Notes under the pieces: model-generated
Told to the model about the DNA's origin: nothing
The model's database searches: none
Seen by the model: only the letters and a program-made list of their open reading frames with translations
NCBI GenBank assembly: GCA_947627695.1
Contig: CANQXF010000014.1
Location: forward strand, 1 to 62,576
Reading direction: 5' to 3'
Length of the DNA stretch: 62,576 nt
Source of the DNA: an uncultured Ruminiclostridium sp.
GTDB taxonomy: Bacteria; Bacillota; Clostridia; Oscillospirales; Ruminococcaceae
Position numbers and translations under genes: made by a program
Part shown: positions 50,745 through 59,697 of the stretch, piece after piece
Numbering within the stretch: the stretch's first letter is position 1
Layout: the number at the start of each line of letters is the position of its first letter

Positions 50745-52801
50745 AAGCGGGATTTTATCCAAGACTTGCCCTCGACGGCATACGCAAAAACAAAAGAATG
50801 TATATCCCCTACCTCCTCACCTGTATCGGAATGATAATGATGTTTTATATCCTTGTATTTTTGCTCCATTCCAACGCCGTTTCTTATCTTGAGGACGACG
50901 AAATCATCAAAAGCGTTCTTGGTCTGGGAAGTTGGGTAGTTGCGATATTTGCCTGCTTTTTCCTGTTTTATACAAACTCTTTTATAATCCGCCGCAGGAA
51001 AAAAGAATTCGGCTTATACAACATTCTTGGAATGGATAAGCGCAACATAGGAAAAATTCTTTTTTGGGAAACACTGATGACCTCCGCTTTCTCCCTTGCT
51101 ATCGGGATTTTTGCGGGGATAATCCTTTCCAAAGCAGCTGAACTGGGACTTGTGAACATAGTCCACGGCGGCATAACCTACGACCTTTATGTTTCTCCCG
51201 ACTCAATATTTGCAACGCTGACGATATTCGGAATACTGTTTTTTCTCATATTGCTCAACGGCTTGCGGCAGATAAAATTTTCGGGAGCAGTATCTCTTCT
51301 TCGCAGTGACAGGACAGGCGAAAAACCGCCAAAGGGAAATATCCTGCTTGGCATAGCGGGAGTCGTTATCCTTGCCGCCGCATATTACATCGCAATGTCC
51401 ATAACACAGCCCATAGCCGCACTTATGATGTTCTTTGCGGCTGTTGTGATGGTAATAATCGCCACCTACCTTATAATGATATCAGGCTCGGTATTGTTCT
51501 GCCGTATACTTCAGAAAAACAAAAAATATTATTACAAACCCAATCATTTCGTATCCGTTTCCTCAATGGTCTACCGTATGAAACGAAACGGTGCGGGACT
51601 TGCCTCTATCTGCATACTTGCCACAATGGTGCTTGTTATGATATCCTCCACTACGGGACTTTATTTCGGCTTGGAGGATATGCTGTTCACCCGTTACCCC
51701 AGAGAAATGAACTTATATTTCACTTTCCCAACCGATAAAAACTATAATGGCTCAGAGCTTTCAGAAATCATTAACGTAGTTGACAGCACGTTAGAAAAGT
51801 ACAATTCCGACAAAAGGGAAGTGATAGACTGCAAATACATTCTGGTTTCAGGGCTTCTGGAAAATGGTATAGTTGAAACAGACGTTACGCAGATAGACGA
51901 ATCACAGCTTGACGTCCTTACAAATCTGTATAATTTCTTCTTCGTATCTCTTGACGACTACAACAAAACGTCAGGAACAAATGAAACGCTGAACGACGGT
52001 GAAACCATCTTGTTTATCAATCAAGGAGGCTCCTATGACGGCGATGAAATTTCCTTCAACAACGGAAATTCTTTCAGAATAACAAAGCGCCTTGACAGCT
52101 TTATTGAAAACTACGATTCTGCCATATCTCCCGTTCCCAGCATATTCCTGATAGTCCCCGACACAGAAAAAGCCGTCAGCGGTCTGGACCAACTTGCTGA
52201 TTTCACAGGCAACTCAATGTTGAGCAGACGCTGGAACTATTCCTTTGATACAGGGCTTGATGACAAAGCGCAGATCGAGCTTTATCACAGCCTTTATGAT
52301 GATGTTCTGGAATACCTTAACGAAAGTAAGATCAATGAGATGGGATATTCATTCGGCTGTGACGGAAGAAAGGCGGGCGAGGCAGGCTTTTATAGTATGT
52401 ACGGCGGACTGTTCTACCTCGGTATAATGCTCAGCATTGTGTTTATTTTCGCCACTATCCTGATAATTTACTACAAACAAATATCCGAGGGCTACGAGGA
52501 CCGTTCCCGATTTGAGATTATGCAGAAGGTGGGAATGACCGAGCGTGAAATAAAAAAGAGCATAAATTCCCAGCTACTTACAGTATTTTTCCTGCCTTTG
52601 GCGCTTGCCGCCCTTCATCTGATATTTGCTTTCCCAATGATATACAGACTGCTTTATTTATTCCAGCTTTCCAACATAGGGCTTTTTGCCTTTACATCTT
52701 TGATAAGCTATTGCATTTTCGCATTGTTTTACACCTTGGTGTATCGAATAACATCCAACGCTTACTTCCACATTGTCAGCGGCTCCGCCGAGCAGGACTG
52801 A
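50741..52801 (+). CDS. ABC transporter permease, BceB type
   Basis: 686 residues with about ten membrane helices: one at the start, then an FtsX block, a large extracellular domain between helices 7 and 8 (about residues 310-540, strand-rich and acidic), and a final three-helix FtsX block. This layout is diagnostic for BceB-type permeases, whose big loop binds the peptide antibiotic. The peptide specificity cannot be told from sequence. The ATG overlaps the TGA of the ATPase gene. Confidence 0.93.
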   Translation: MKAGFYPRLALDGIRKNKRMYIPYLLTCIGMIMMFYILVFLLHSNAVSYLEDDEIIKSVLGLGSWVVAIFACFFLFYTNSFIIRRRKKEFGLYNILGMDKRNIGKILFWETLMTSAFSLAIGIFAGIILSKAAELGLVNIVHGGITYDLYVSPDSIFATLTIFGILFFLILLNGLRQIKFSGAVSLLRSDRTGEKPPKGNILLGIAGVVILAAAYYIAMSITQPIAALMMFFAAVVMVIIATYLIMISGSVLFCRILQKNKKYYYKPNHFVSVSSMVYRMKRNGAGLASICILATMVLVMISSTTGLYFGLEDMLFTRYPREMNLYFTFPTDKNYNGSELSEIINVVDSTLEKYNSDKREVIDCKYILVSGLLENGIVETDVTQIDESQLDVLTNLYNFFFVSLDDYNKTSGTNETLNDGETILFINQGGSYDGDEISFNNGNSFRITKRLDSFIENYDSAISPVPSIFLIVPDTEKAVSGLDQLADFTGNSMLSRRWNYSFDTGLDDKAQIELYHSLYDDVLEYLNESKINEMGYSFGCDGRKAGEAGFYSMYGGLFYLGIMLSIVFIFATILIIYYKQISEGYEDRSRFEIMQKVGMTEREIKKSINSQLLTVFFLPLALAALHLIFAFPMIYRLLYLFQLSNIGLFAFTSLISYCIFALFYTLVYRITSNAYFHIVSGSAEQD

Positions 52802-52839
52802 CTGCGTGTTCATCCGAATATGATTTGATTTTATTTACA

Positions 52840-52870
52840 GCGCCTTTGTAAAAAGGCGCGATTTTTTTTT
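52840..52870 (+). terminator. Terminator of the Bce module
   Basis: GCGCCTTT at 52840-52847 pairs with AAAGGCGC at 52852-52859, then a run of nine T. Confidence 0.93.
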
Positions 52871-52872
52871 GA

Positions 52873-52915
52873 AAAATTCCTCCCAAGGCGTTTGTACCGC
52901 CGAAGGAGGAATTTT
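52873..52915 (-). terminator. Terminator of the small-protein cluster
   Basis: AAAATTCCTCC at 52873-52883 pairs with GGAGGAATTTT at 52905-52915. Read on the minus strand it follows the 43-residue protein gene. Confidence 0.75.
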
Positions 52916-52923
52916 ATCACAAG

Positions 52924-53055
52924 TTAGTTTTCGCTGTTCTGCTTTTTCTTGTTCTGCTGGCTCTGGTTGTTCTGCTTATTCTGCTGGCTCTGATTGCTCT
53001 GCTGATTTTGCTGACTTTGGTTGTTCTGCTTGTTTTGCTGATTTTTGTTGCTCAT
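52924..53055 (-). CDS. 43-residue Gln/Asn-rich peptide
   Basis: ATG 53055 follows GGAGG at a fitting distance. The product contains almost only Q, N, S and K, with a tandem NQSQQNKQNN-type repeat, and ends KKKQNSEN. It has no hydrophobic residue apart from the initiator Met. It is soluble, disordered and basic. In composition it recalls gamma-type spore proteins or other Gln/Asn-rich stress proteins, but I see no homologue. Last gene of the minus-strand small-protein cluster; a short hairpin (GAATAG/CTATTC, about 53081-53099) lies just upstream. Confidence 0.65.
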   Translation of the reverse strand: MSNKNQQNKQNNQSQQNQQSNQSQQNKQNNQSQQNKKKQNSEN

Positions 53056-53127
53056 GATGAACCTCCGAAGAAGAAAATATGAATAGCGTTTATCTATTCG
53101 ATATTATTTTTCCCGAAAATCCCAAAG

Positions 53128-53256
53128 CTATACAAGTAAAATATAAAGCAAAGCCAGTATCAGCTTTTGGTCAGCGTTTTCCTGTATCAGCACCAGCAAA
53201 AGAAGTAGTATCAGCATAGTATCGCTGTCGCTGCGCAAATCAAGCGTACCACTCAT
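53128..53256 (-). CDS. 42-residue hydrophobic peptide, coupled to the coiled-coil gene
   Basis: ATG at 53256 overlaps the TGA of the coiled-coil gene as ATGA. The product opens with a polar stretch, MSGTLDLRSDSDT, then is nearly all Leu and Ile: LILLLLLVLI, a polar QENADQK turn, and LILALLYILLV. It would form one helical hairpin or two short helices in the membrane. No separate SD is needed if translation is coupled. Function unknown. Confidence 0.6.
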   Translation of the reverse strand: MSGTLDLRSDSDTMLILLLLLVLIQENADQKLILALLYILLV

Positions 53257-54005
53257 TGACCTGCTCTTTTCTTTTGGCACTTTGGGCAGTTGCACTGCGC
53301 CTGATTGTGTTCGTTTATGTACTGATTGAAGTTTGGGGGAGTATTGCCGCCTTCCTTTTTTTCTTCTTTGCTTTTTGCAAATTCGGCAGGGTCTATCAGC
53401 TCATCAATGCATTGTTTGTCATCTTCTTCAACACAGCATTCGTCCTTTTTCTCCTCGCATTTCTCCTCATTCTCGTCGCAGTCGTTCTTTTCCTCTATCT
53501 TCTCTTCCTCAGCTTCTTTCTTTTCCTCCTCAGCCTGCTTTTCAGCCATTATGCGTTCAGCCTCAGCTTTTTCTTCTGCAATCTTCTCAGCTTCAGCTTT
53601 CTCCTTTTCAATTCTTTTAGCCTTGGCTTTCTCCTTTGCGATTCTCTCAGCCTCAGCTTTCTCCTTTTCAATTCTTTCAGCCTCGGCTTTCTCCTTTGCA
53701 ATCCTCTCAGCCTCGGCTTTTTCCTTTGCAATCCTCTCAGCCTCGGCTTTTTCCTTTGCAATCCTTTCAGCCTCAGCTTTCTCCTTTGCGATCCTTTCAG
53801 CCTCAGCTTTCTCCTTTGCGATTTTTTCTGCCTCAGCCTTTTCCTTTGCAATTCTTTCAGCCTCAGCTTGTTCTTCTGCGGCTTTTTTTGTCTCTTCGAT
53901 TTGACTTGCGACAGATTTTTTCGCCATTTCCAGAGCTTCCTTTATGTAAGCCTGCTGCTGCTTTTCAAGCTCTGACTGACTGATATTGCTTTTGGTCCAT
54001 TCCAT
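53253..54005 (-). CDS. Repeat-rich single alpha-helix/coiled-coil protein with cysteine tail
   Basis: 250 residues. N-terminal 46 residues (MEWTKSNISQSELEKQQQAY) resemble a conserved helix before the repeats. Residues 47-156 are eleven 10-residue repeats of the form AEAERIAKEK, which give a stable charged helix of about 16 nm. An acidic region with Cys (DCDENEEKCEEKKDECC) follows, and the end has a CNCPKC motif that could bind metal or link chains. No signal or membrane helix. Unknown role; the lineup suggests a spacer that joins two parts of a structure. Confidence 0.75.
   Translation of the reverse strand: MEWTKSNISQSELEKQQQAYIKEALEMAKKSVASQIEETKKAAEEQAEAERIAKEKAEAEKIAKEKAEAERIAKEKAEAERIAKEKAEAERIAKEKAEAERIAKEKAEAERIEKEKAEAERIAKEKAKAKRIEKEKAEAEKIAEEKAEAERIMAEKQAEEEKKEAEEEKIEEKNDCDENEEKCEEKKDECCVEEDDKQCIDELIDPAEFAKSKEEKKEGGNTPPNFNQYINEHNQAQCNCPKCQKKRAGQ
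53538..53867 (-). repeat. Eleven tandem 30-bp repeats within the coiled-coil gene
   Basis: Each unit encodes AEAE(R/K)IAKEK-type decapeptides. Units 3-6 encode identical decapeptides, units 1 and 8 match them too, and the outer units have diverged, as expected of repeat expansion by slippage. Confidence 0.9.
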
Positions 54006-54020
54006 AAAAAATCCTCCTGT

Positions 54021-54341
54021 TTAAAAAAGTCCGTCCAACATACCGCTGCTTTTCAGCAGCGGCAGTATATTCATAATTTTCATCAGTCTTAAAGCGCTGT
54101 CAGCTTTTCGCTGATTTTCGGGACGCAAATGCGGCTTCAGAGCAAGGAGCAGGCGTGTGCTGTCGTCATCCTTGTTCATCTGCGACATAATTTCTCCCAG
54201 CCGCATTACAGCCTGAATATCTATTCCACCGAAAATATCGTTTTCTTCATCGGGAGGTTTATCTTCAGATGTTGCCTCCTTGTTTTCTTCGGCTTCAAGC
54301 AGCTGTTCAAGGAGCTTTGCAAGCATATCCTCCTGTGACAT
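54021..54341 (-). CDS. Unknown helical protein of the small-protein cluster
   Basis: 106 residues. The N-terminal third is acidic (MSQEDMLAKLLEQLLEAEENKEA) and the C-terminal part is a compact helical region, MNKDDDSTRLLLALKPHLRPENQRKADSALRLMKIMNILPLL, then KSSGMLDGLF. The latter block I have only seen as an uncharacterised motif in Clostridia. SD AAAGGAG. It is 19 nt from the gene upstream and 15 nt from the one downstream, so it is co-transcribed. Function unknown. Confidence 0.75.
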   Translation of the reverse strand: MSQEDMLAKLLEQLLEAEENKEATSEDKPPDEENDIFGGIDIQAVMRLGEIMSQMNKDDDSTRLLLALKPHLRPENQRKADSALRLMKIMNILPLLKSSGMLDGLF

Positions 54342-54360
54342 GAGAAAACTCCTTTCTGCG

Positions 54361-54588
54361 CTACTCCTGCAATTTTTTCATTATTTTCTCTGCGTCGGGG
54401 GAATTGAGCATTTTCTCTTTCACAGAGGGGTTTTGCATTATCGTTTTCAGCTTGTCTGCGTCCTCTTTGCGCATACTGCTCAGCATATCGTCCACATTGC
54501 CCTTTTCCAGCGAGCGTTTCAGCACTTCAGACGAAACTCCCAGCTTTTTGCTGGCAAGCTCTATCATTTTCTCCATATTGCTGTTCAT
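54361..54588 (-). CDS. Unknown small helical protein, first gene of the cluster
   Basis: 75 residues: three to four helices (MEKMIELASKKLGVSSEVLKRSLEKGNVDDMLSSMRKEDADKLKTIMQ, then NPSVKEKMLNSPDAEKIMKKLQE), with the spacing of small helical repeat or STI1-like/DP-type folds that bind peptides. SD AAAGGAGG. It opens a five-gene minus-strand cluster. Function unknown. Confidence 0.75.
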   Translation of the reverse strand: MNSNMEKMIELASKKLGVSSEVLKRSLEKGNVDDMLSSMRKEDADKLKTIMQNPSVKEKMLNSPDAEKIMKKLQE

Positions 54589-54603
54589 AATTGACCTCCT
54601 TTT

Positions 54604-54632
54604 AATGTATGAAAAGCATTGATAAAATATTC
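54604..54632 (-). promoter_or_regulatory. Possible sigma-E-like promoter of the small-protein cluster
   Basis: Minus strand GAATATT (54626-54632), 14-nt spacer, CATACATT (54604-54611) is close to the mother-cell sporulation factor sigma-E consensus. The -10 lies very near the SD, leaving a leader of only about 12 nt, which weakens the call. A sigma-A reading on this strand is poorer. Confidence 0.35.
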
Positions 54633-54638
54633 TGACAA

Positions 54639-54667
54639 TTGACTTTTCGGTAATTTTCTGTTATAAT
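54639..54667 (+). promoter_or_regulatory. Promoter of the phosphodiesterase gene
   Basis: TTGACT at 54639-54644 and TATAAT at 54662-54667 with a 17-nt spacer. Confidence 0.8.
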
Positions 54668-54740
54668 TTGATAGAAAAATGTCATATTATGTACATCTTT
54701 AAAAAGTACAGCATATTATTTTTACTAAGGAATGTTTGAT

Positions 54741-55205
54741 ATGAAGATAATCGTAACGGCAGATACCCATAAAAACTTTGATATTTACAACGACGTTGTA
54801 AACCGCAATCCCGCAGATTATTATATTCATCTGGGCGACGGCGTAAACGAATTTGCCGAGGTCGCAAAGGCAAATCCCGACAAAAATTTTGTTTTTGTAA
54901 AAGGCGAACACGACTTTTGCTCTGCTTCCTCTAAGCAGATACTGGAAATAGGGCAATTCAGAATATTATGTGTTCACGGTCACGAGCAGGAGGGAATTGA
55001 CGCATTGGTAGAAGAGGCGAAAAATTCCGACTGCAACATACTTCTTTACGGACACACTCACATTTACAAAACCGAAAAAATAGACGGCATATACGTTATG
55101 AATCCGGGAAGTCTCGGTTCTCCCAGCGTAAATACGGAAAGCTCCTACGGGATTCTTGAAATAAGCGACGACGGTCAGGTGAAGATGAACATTGTAGCTT
55201 ATTGA
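54741..55205 (+). CDS. Metallophosphoesterase, YfcE/MJ0936 type
   Basis: 154 residues from ATG 54741; ATG 54732 touches the SD AAGGA and is too close. Metal ligands: TADTHKN (D-x-H), HLGDGVN, KGEHD (in place of the usual GNHD), CVHGHEQEG and YGHTHI. The family hydrolyses phosphodiesters; cellular substrates are unclear. Replacement of GNHD by GEHD could alter metal binding. Single-gene unit. Confidence 0.87.
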   Translation: MKIIVTADTHKNFDIYNDVVNRNPADYYIHLGDGVNEFAEVAKANPDKNFVFVKGEHDFCSASSKQILEIGQFRILCVHGHEQEGIDALVEEAKNSDCNILLYGHTHIYKTEKIDGIYVMNPGSLGSPSVNTESSYGILEISDDGQVKMNIVAY

Positions 55206-55226
55206 TTATTATATGCATATAAAAAG

Positions 55227-55262
55227 AAAATGTTAAATGTTCTTGCATTTAACATTTTTAAT
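55227..55262 (+). terminator. Terminator after the phosphodiesterase
   Basis: AAAATGTTAAATG at 55227-55239 pairs with CATTTAACATTTT at 55246-55258. Confidence 0.85.
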
Positions 55263-55290
55263 TTTATGAAATATCTTTAAATGAACAATA

Positions 55291-55323
55291 AAAACAGGTA
55301 TGATCTCTCATACCTGTTTTTAA
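55291..55323 (-). terminator. Terminator of groESL
   Basis: AAAACAGGTATGA at 55291-55303 and TCATACCTGTTTT at 55308-55320, perfect 13-bp stem, TCTC loop. Confidence 0.9.
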
Positions 55324-55340
55324 TATATAATGGAGAATTA

Positions 55341-56990
<1,650 letters not shown>

Positions 56991-57015
56991 TCAATTGTTT
57001 ATTGTGATTTGAGGA

Positions 57016-57312
<297 letters not shown>

Positions 57313-57335
57313 TTAAAAATAATAAACTTTAATTT

Positions 57336-57396
57336 TTAGCACTCTAACCCTTTGAGTGCTAAATACTATTTTAGTCACTTCTGTGCAAAAAATCAA
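57336..57396 (-). promoter_or_regulatory. CIRCE operator and promoter of groESL
   Basis: TTAGCACTC at 57336-57344, N9, GAGTGCTAA at 57354-57362 is an exact CIRCE element, the HrcA repressor site. Minus-strand -35 TTGATT (57391-57396) and -10 TAAAAT (57368-57373) are 17 nt apart, so HrcA covers the start site. Confidence 0.95.
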
Positions 57397-57573
57397 GTGC
57401 TTTTTATACAATTTTATTTTTTTAGCAAAATATAACAAATGATACCTAATTATAATAATATTTATTGTATATTTTGACAATTTACGTTTGCAAAAGTAAC
57501 CTGCGGAACATTTAATGCGTTTTATATTATAGAGAGGGAAAAATGCAGAAGCAAAAATACAGGAGGTTATCCC

Positions 57574-58131
57574 ATGAAAAAAAGTATCATTTTTATTCTT
57601 ATTATAATAAGTATGTTCTGTCTTACCTCCTGTATGCGGCAGCAAGACGTTCCTGCATATTCTGACGAAACATTGAATAAGCCTCTTGTACAAAAACCGT
57701 CAGGTATTCAGATCGAGGATACGAGCAGCTCGTCTTTACCTTCCGTTGTTATAACGGCAGGCGAAAGCAGTGCGCAGCAAGGAACTTCGGACAAGCAGAT
57801 AGAGATAAATTGCGTTAAGCTGGATACCGATACGGGTGAATTTGAACTTGTCAACAACAGCCTGAACGATTGGGGCTTTGGTTATACGCCGTATTTTCAA
57901 AAAGAGATAAACGGTCAGTGGTTTGACGTACAGCCTGTCACGGACATCGCCGTTCCTGAGATATACGCTTTGCTGCCTGCCAACGGCGGCCGCAATAAAT
58001 TTGTGCTGCCCATATCCCAGTGGTACGGTCGTCTTTCCGAGGGAAAATACCGCACAGGCGTAAAGCTGACAGGCGAATTGGGAGAGCAAATGCTTTGGTA
58101 TGAATTTGACGTGGATCTTATCCCTGACTGA
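57574..58131 (+). CDS. Lipoprotein with Ig-like domain
   Basis: 185 residues. Signal with lipobox LTSC (Cys about 16), then a Ser-rich linker to about 65. Residues 75-185 form a beta-sandwich: IEINCVKLDTDTGEFELVNNSLNDWGFGYTPYFQKEINGQWFDVQP and YRTGVKLTGELGEQMLWYEFDV, like the bacterial Ig-like domains found in many Clostridia lipoproteins. Probable surface protein; binding partner unknown. It is followed 11 nt later by a second lipoprotein gene. Confidence 0.8.
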   Translation: MKKSIIFILIIISMFCLTSCMRQQDVPAYSDETLNKPLVQKPSGIQIEDTSSSSLPSVVITAGESSAQQGTSDKQIEINCVKLDTDTGEFELVNNSLNDWGFGYTPYFQKEINGQWFDVQPVTDIAVPEIYALLPANGGRNKFVLPISQWYGRLSEGKYRTGVKLTGELGEQMLWYEFDVDLIPD

Positions 58132-58142
58132 CAGCAAATACT

Positions 58143-59495
58143 ATGAAAAGAAAAATACTATCATTTGTTTCACTTTTCCTTGCGGCAAGTGTTTCAGCCT
58201 GCTCAGCCGTAAGCGGCTCTGCGGGTGAAAATATGCCTTTTATAGGCAAGGATGGCCCCTTTGACGGAGATATGGCAGGAGCAGAATATTACGCCTCCGA
58301 AATGGCGGAAGAGCTTGGCGGCGAACCTGTTTTTTATGATGACCTCAGCATAAACAAAATATCCGTTTCGTCGGGAGATTTTGTTGCGGGCGAATGGATA
58401 GACAACGACCACATTACATTTTGGGAAGAGCTTAACAGCCTTGATGAAACAGAATGGAGCAAATTCAGCGAGATTTGGCAAAAAGACGAGACCGCCAGGA
58501 CGTTTGTTTCGGTAACTCTTGACGAAAAGCCTGTTGAAAATACGGTGGTCACCGTCAAATCTTCCGACAGCCGTACTTTGTGGACGTCGGTGACCGATAA
58601 CGAGGGCAAGGCTTATCTCTTTTATACTCCTTCATCTCTTGAAAAAGGATTGACCCTGAACGCTACTTATGAAAAAAGCTCAGGTACTATCGCATTGACA
58701 TACGAAAATTACAAGAATGTTTCCGTTATCCTTTCGCCAAGTGTTTCAGCTCAGGAAAATAAATCTCTTGACCTAATGTTTGTGGCGGATACCACGGGTT
58801 CAATGGGCGACGAGCTTGAATATATGCAAAAAGAGTTAAGAGATATAATAAACCGTGTTGTTTCCGATAATATGAATATTCCCGTCCGACTCAGCGTTAA
58901 TTTTTACCGTGATGACGGAGATGAATATATAGTCCGTGACTTTGATTTCACAGATAATATTTCCCGGGCAATAGCCGACCTGAAAAAGCAAAAAGCTGAC
59001 GGCGGCGGTGATATGCCCGAAAAGGTGAACGCCGCTTTGTACAGCGCCATAAATAATCACGACTGGCACAGCGACGCAACAAAGCTGTTATTTCTGCTCC
59101 TTGACGCTCCTCCTCACAGAGAAGACAGCCATGCTGTTCAGGAGATGAACCAGCTTACTGCACAAGCCGCCGAAAAGGGAATAAGGATAATTCCCATTCT
59201 TGCAGGCGGCGGCAATAAGGAAACAGAATATCTTGTGCGTGATATGGCAATGAAAACGGGCGGAACATACCTGTTCATTACAGACGACAGCAGCGTCAGC
59301 GCAGAAAGCCAAGTTCAGCCGACAATAGGGAATTACAAAGCCGAACAGCTGAACGACCTTATGGTAAGGGTGATAAATCGCTATTTAGCCGACGTTTCCG
59401 TTCCTGCACAATATGTTGATGATAAGGTAGATACAGTTAATATTCCGGAATTGACCGCCGATACTCAAAATAAGCAGGAAACTATTGTCAAATGA
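58143..59495 (+). CDS. Lipoprotein with von Willebrand factor A domain
   Basis: 450 residues. Lipobox SVSAC (Cys about 20). Residues about 115-190 are a beta domain (FVSVTLDEKPVENTVVTVKSSDSRTLWTSVTDNEGKAYLFY, resembling a carboxypeptidase-regulatory-like fold). Residues about 205-400 are a vWA domain with the MIDAS motif DTTGSMGDE and LLDAPPHRE. Such domains bind proteins or matrix through a metal ion. Co-transcribed with the Ig-like lipoprotein; together they may form a surface complex, which is inference. Confidence 0.88.
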   Translation: MKRKILSFVSLFLAASVSACSAVSGSAGENMPFIGKDGPFDGDMAGAEYYASEMAEELGGEPVFYDDLSINKISVSSGDFVAGEWIDNDHITFWEELNSLDETEWSKFSEIWQKDETARTFVSVTLDEKPVENTVVTVKSSDSRTLWTSVTDNEGKAYLFYTPSSLEKGLTLNATYEKSSGTIALTYENYKNVSVILSPSVSAQENKSLDLMFVADTTGSMGDELEYMQKELRDIINRVVSDNMNIPVRLSVNFYRDDGDEYIVRDFDFTDNISRAIADLKKQKADGGGDMPEKVNAALYSAINNHDWHSDATKLLFLLLDAPPHREDSHAVQEMNQLTAQAAEKGIRIIPILAGGGNKETEYLVRDMAMKTGGTYLFITDDSSVSAESQVQPTIGNYKAEQLNDLMVRVINRYLADVSVPAQYVDDKVDTVNIPELTADTQNKQETIVK

Positions 59496-59535
59496 CAAAT
59501 TGCGTTCCACGAATCCCTTCGTTTCAATATTCCTC

Positions 59536-59576
59536 GGAAAAGACTTCCCACAAAAAGGAAGTCCTTTTCCGTTTTA
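59536..59576 (+). terminator. Hairpin downstream of the vWA lipoprotein gene
   Basis: GGAAAAGACTTCC at 59536-59548 pairs with GGAAGTCCTTTTCC at 59557-59570 (one bulge), followed by GTTTTAT. Confidence 0.7.
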
Positions 59577-59645
59577 TGGCAAAATAAGCGGCAATGCTCC
59601 ATATTCTTTTCCGAAAATACCGCGCTTATTTTTGAAATCCACAAT

Positions 59646-59684
59646 AAAAACGCTCCGATGATTTATCATCGGAGCGTTTTTTTA
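59646..59684. terminator. Bidirectional terminator before the hydrogenase genes
   Basis: AAAAACGCTCCGATGA (59646-59661) and its complement around a TTTA loop make a 15-16 bp stem with a T run; it ends the minus-strand hydrogenase transcript. Confidence 0.92.
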
Positions 59685-59697
59685 TATTATCAGTTTC

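Noticed and set aside
53538-53867. Possible CRISPR array (regular 30-bp repeats)
   Set aside because: Units are adjacent with no unique spacers and they encode a decapeptide repeat; no cas genes nearby.
53256-53975. Plus-strand frames rich in Leu/Phe or Ser/Ala
   Set aside because: Complement of the Ala/Glu/Lys repeat gene; the repeats keep several frames open.
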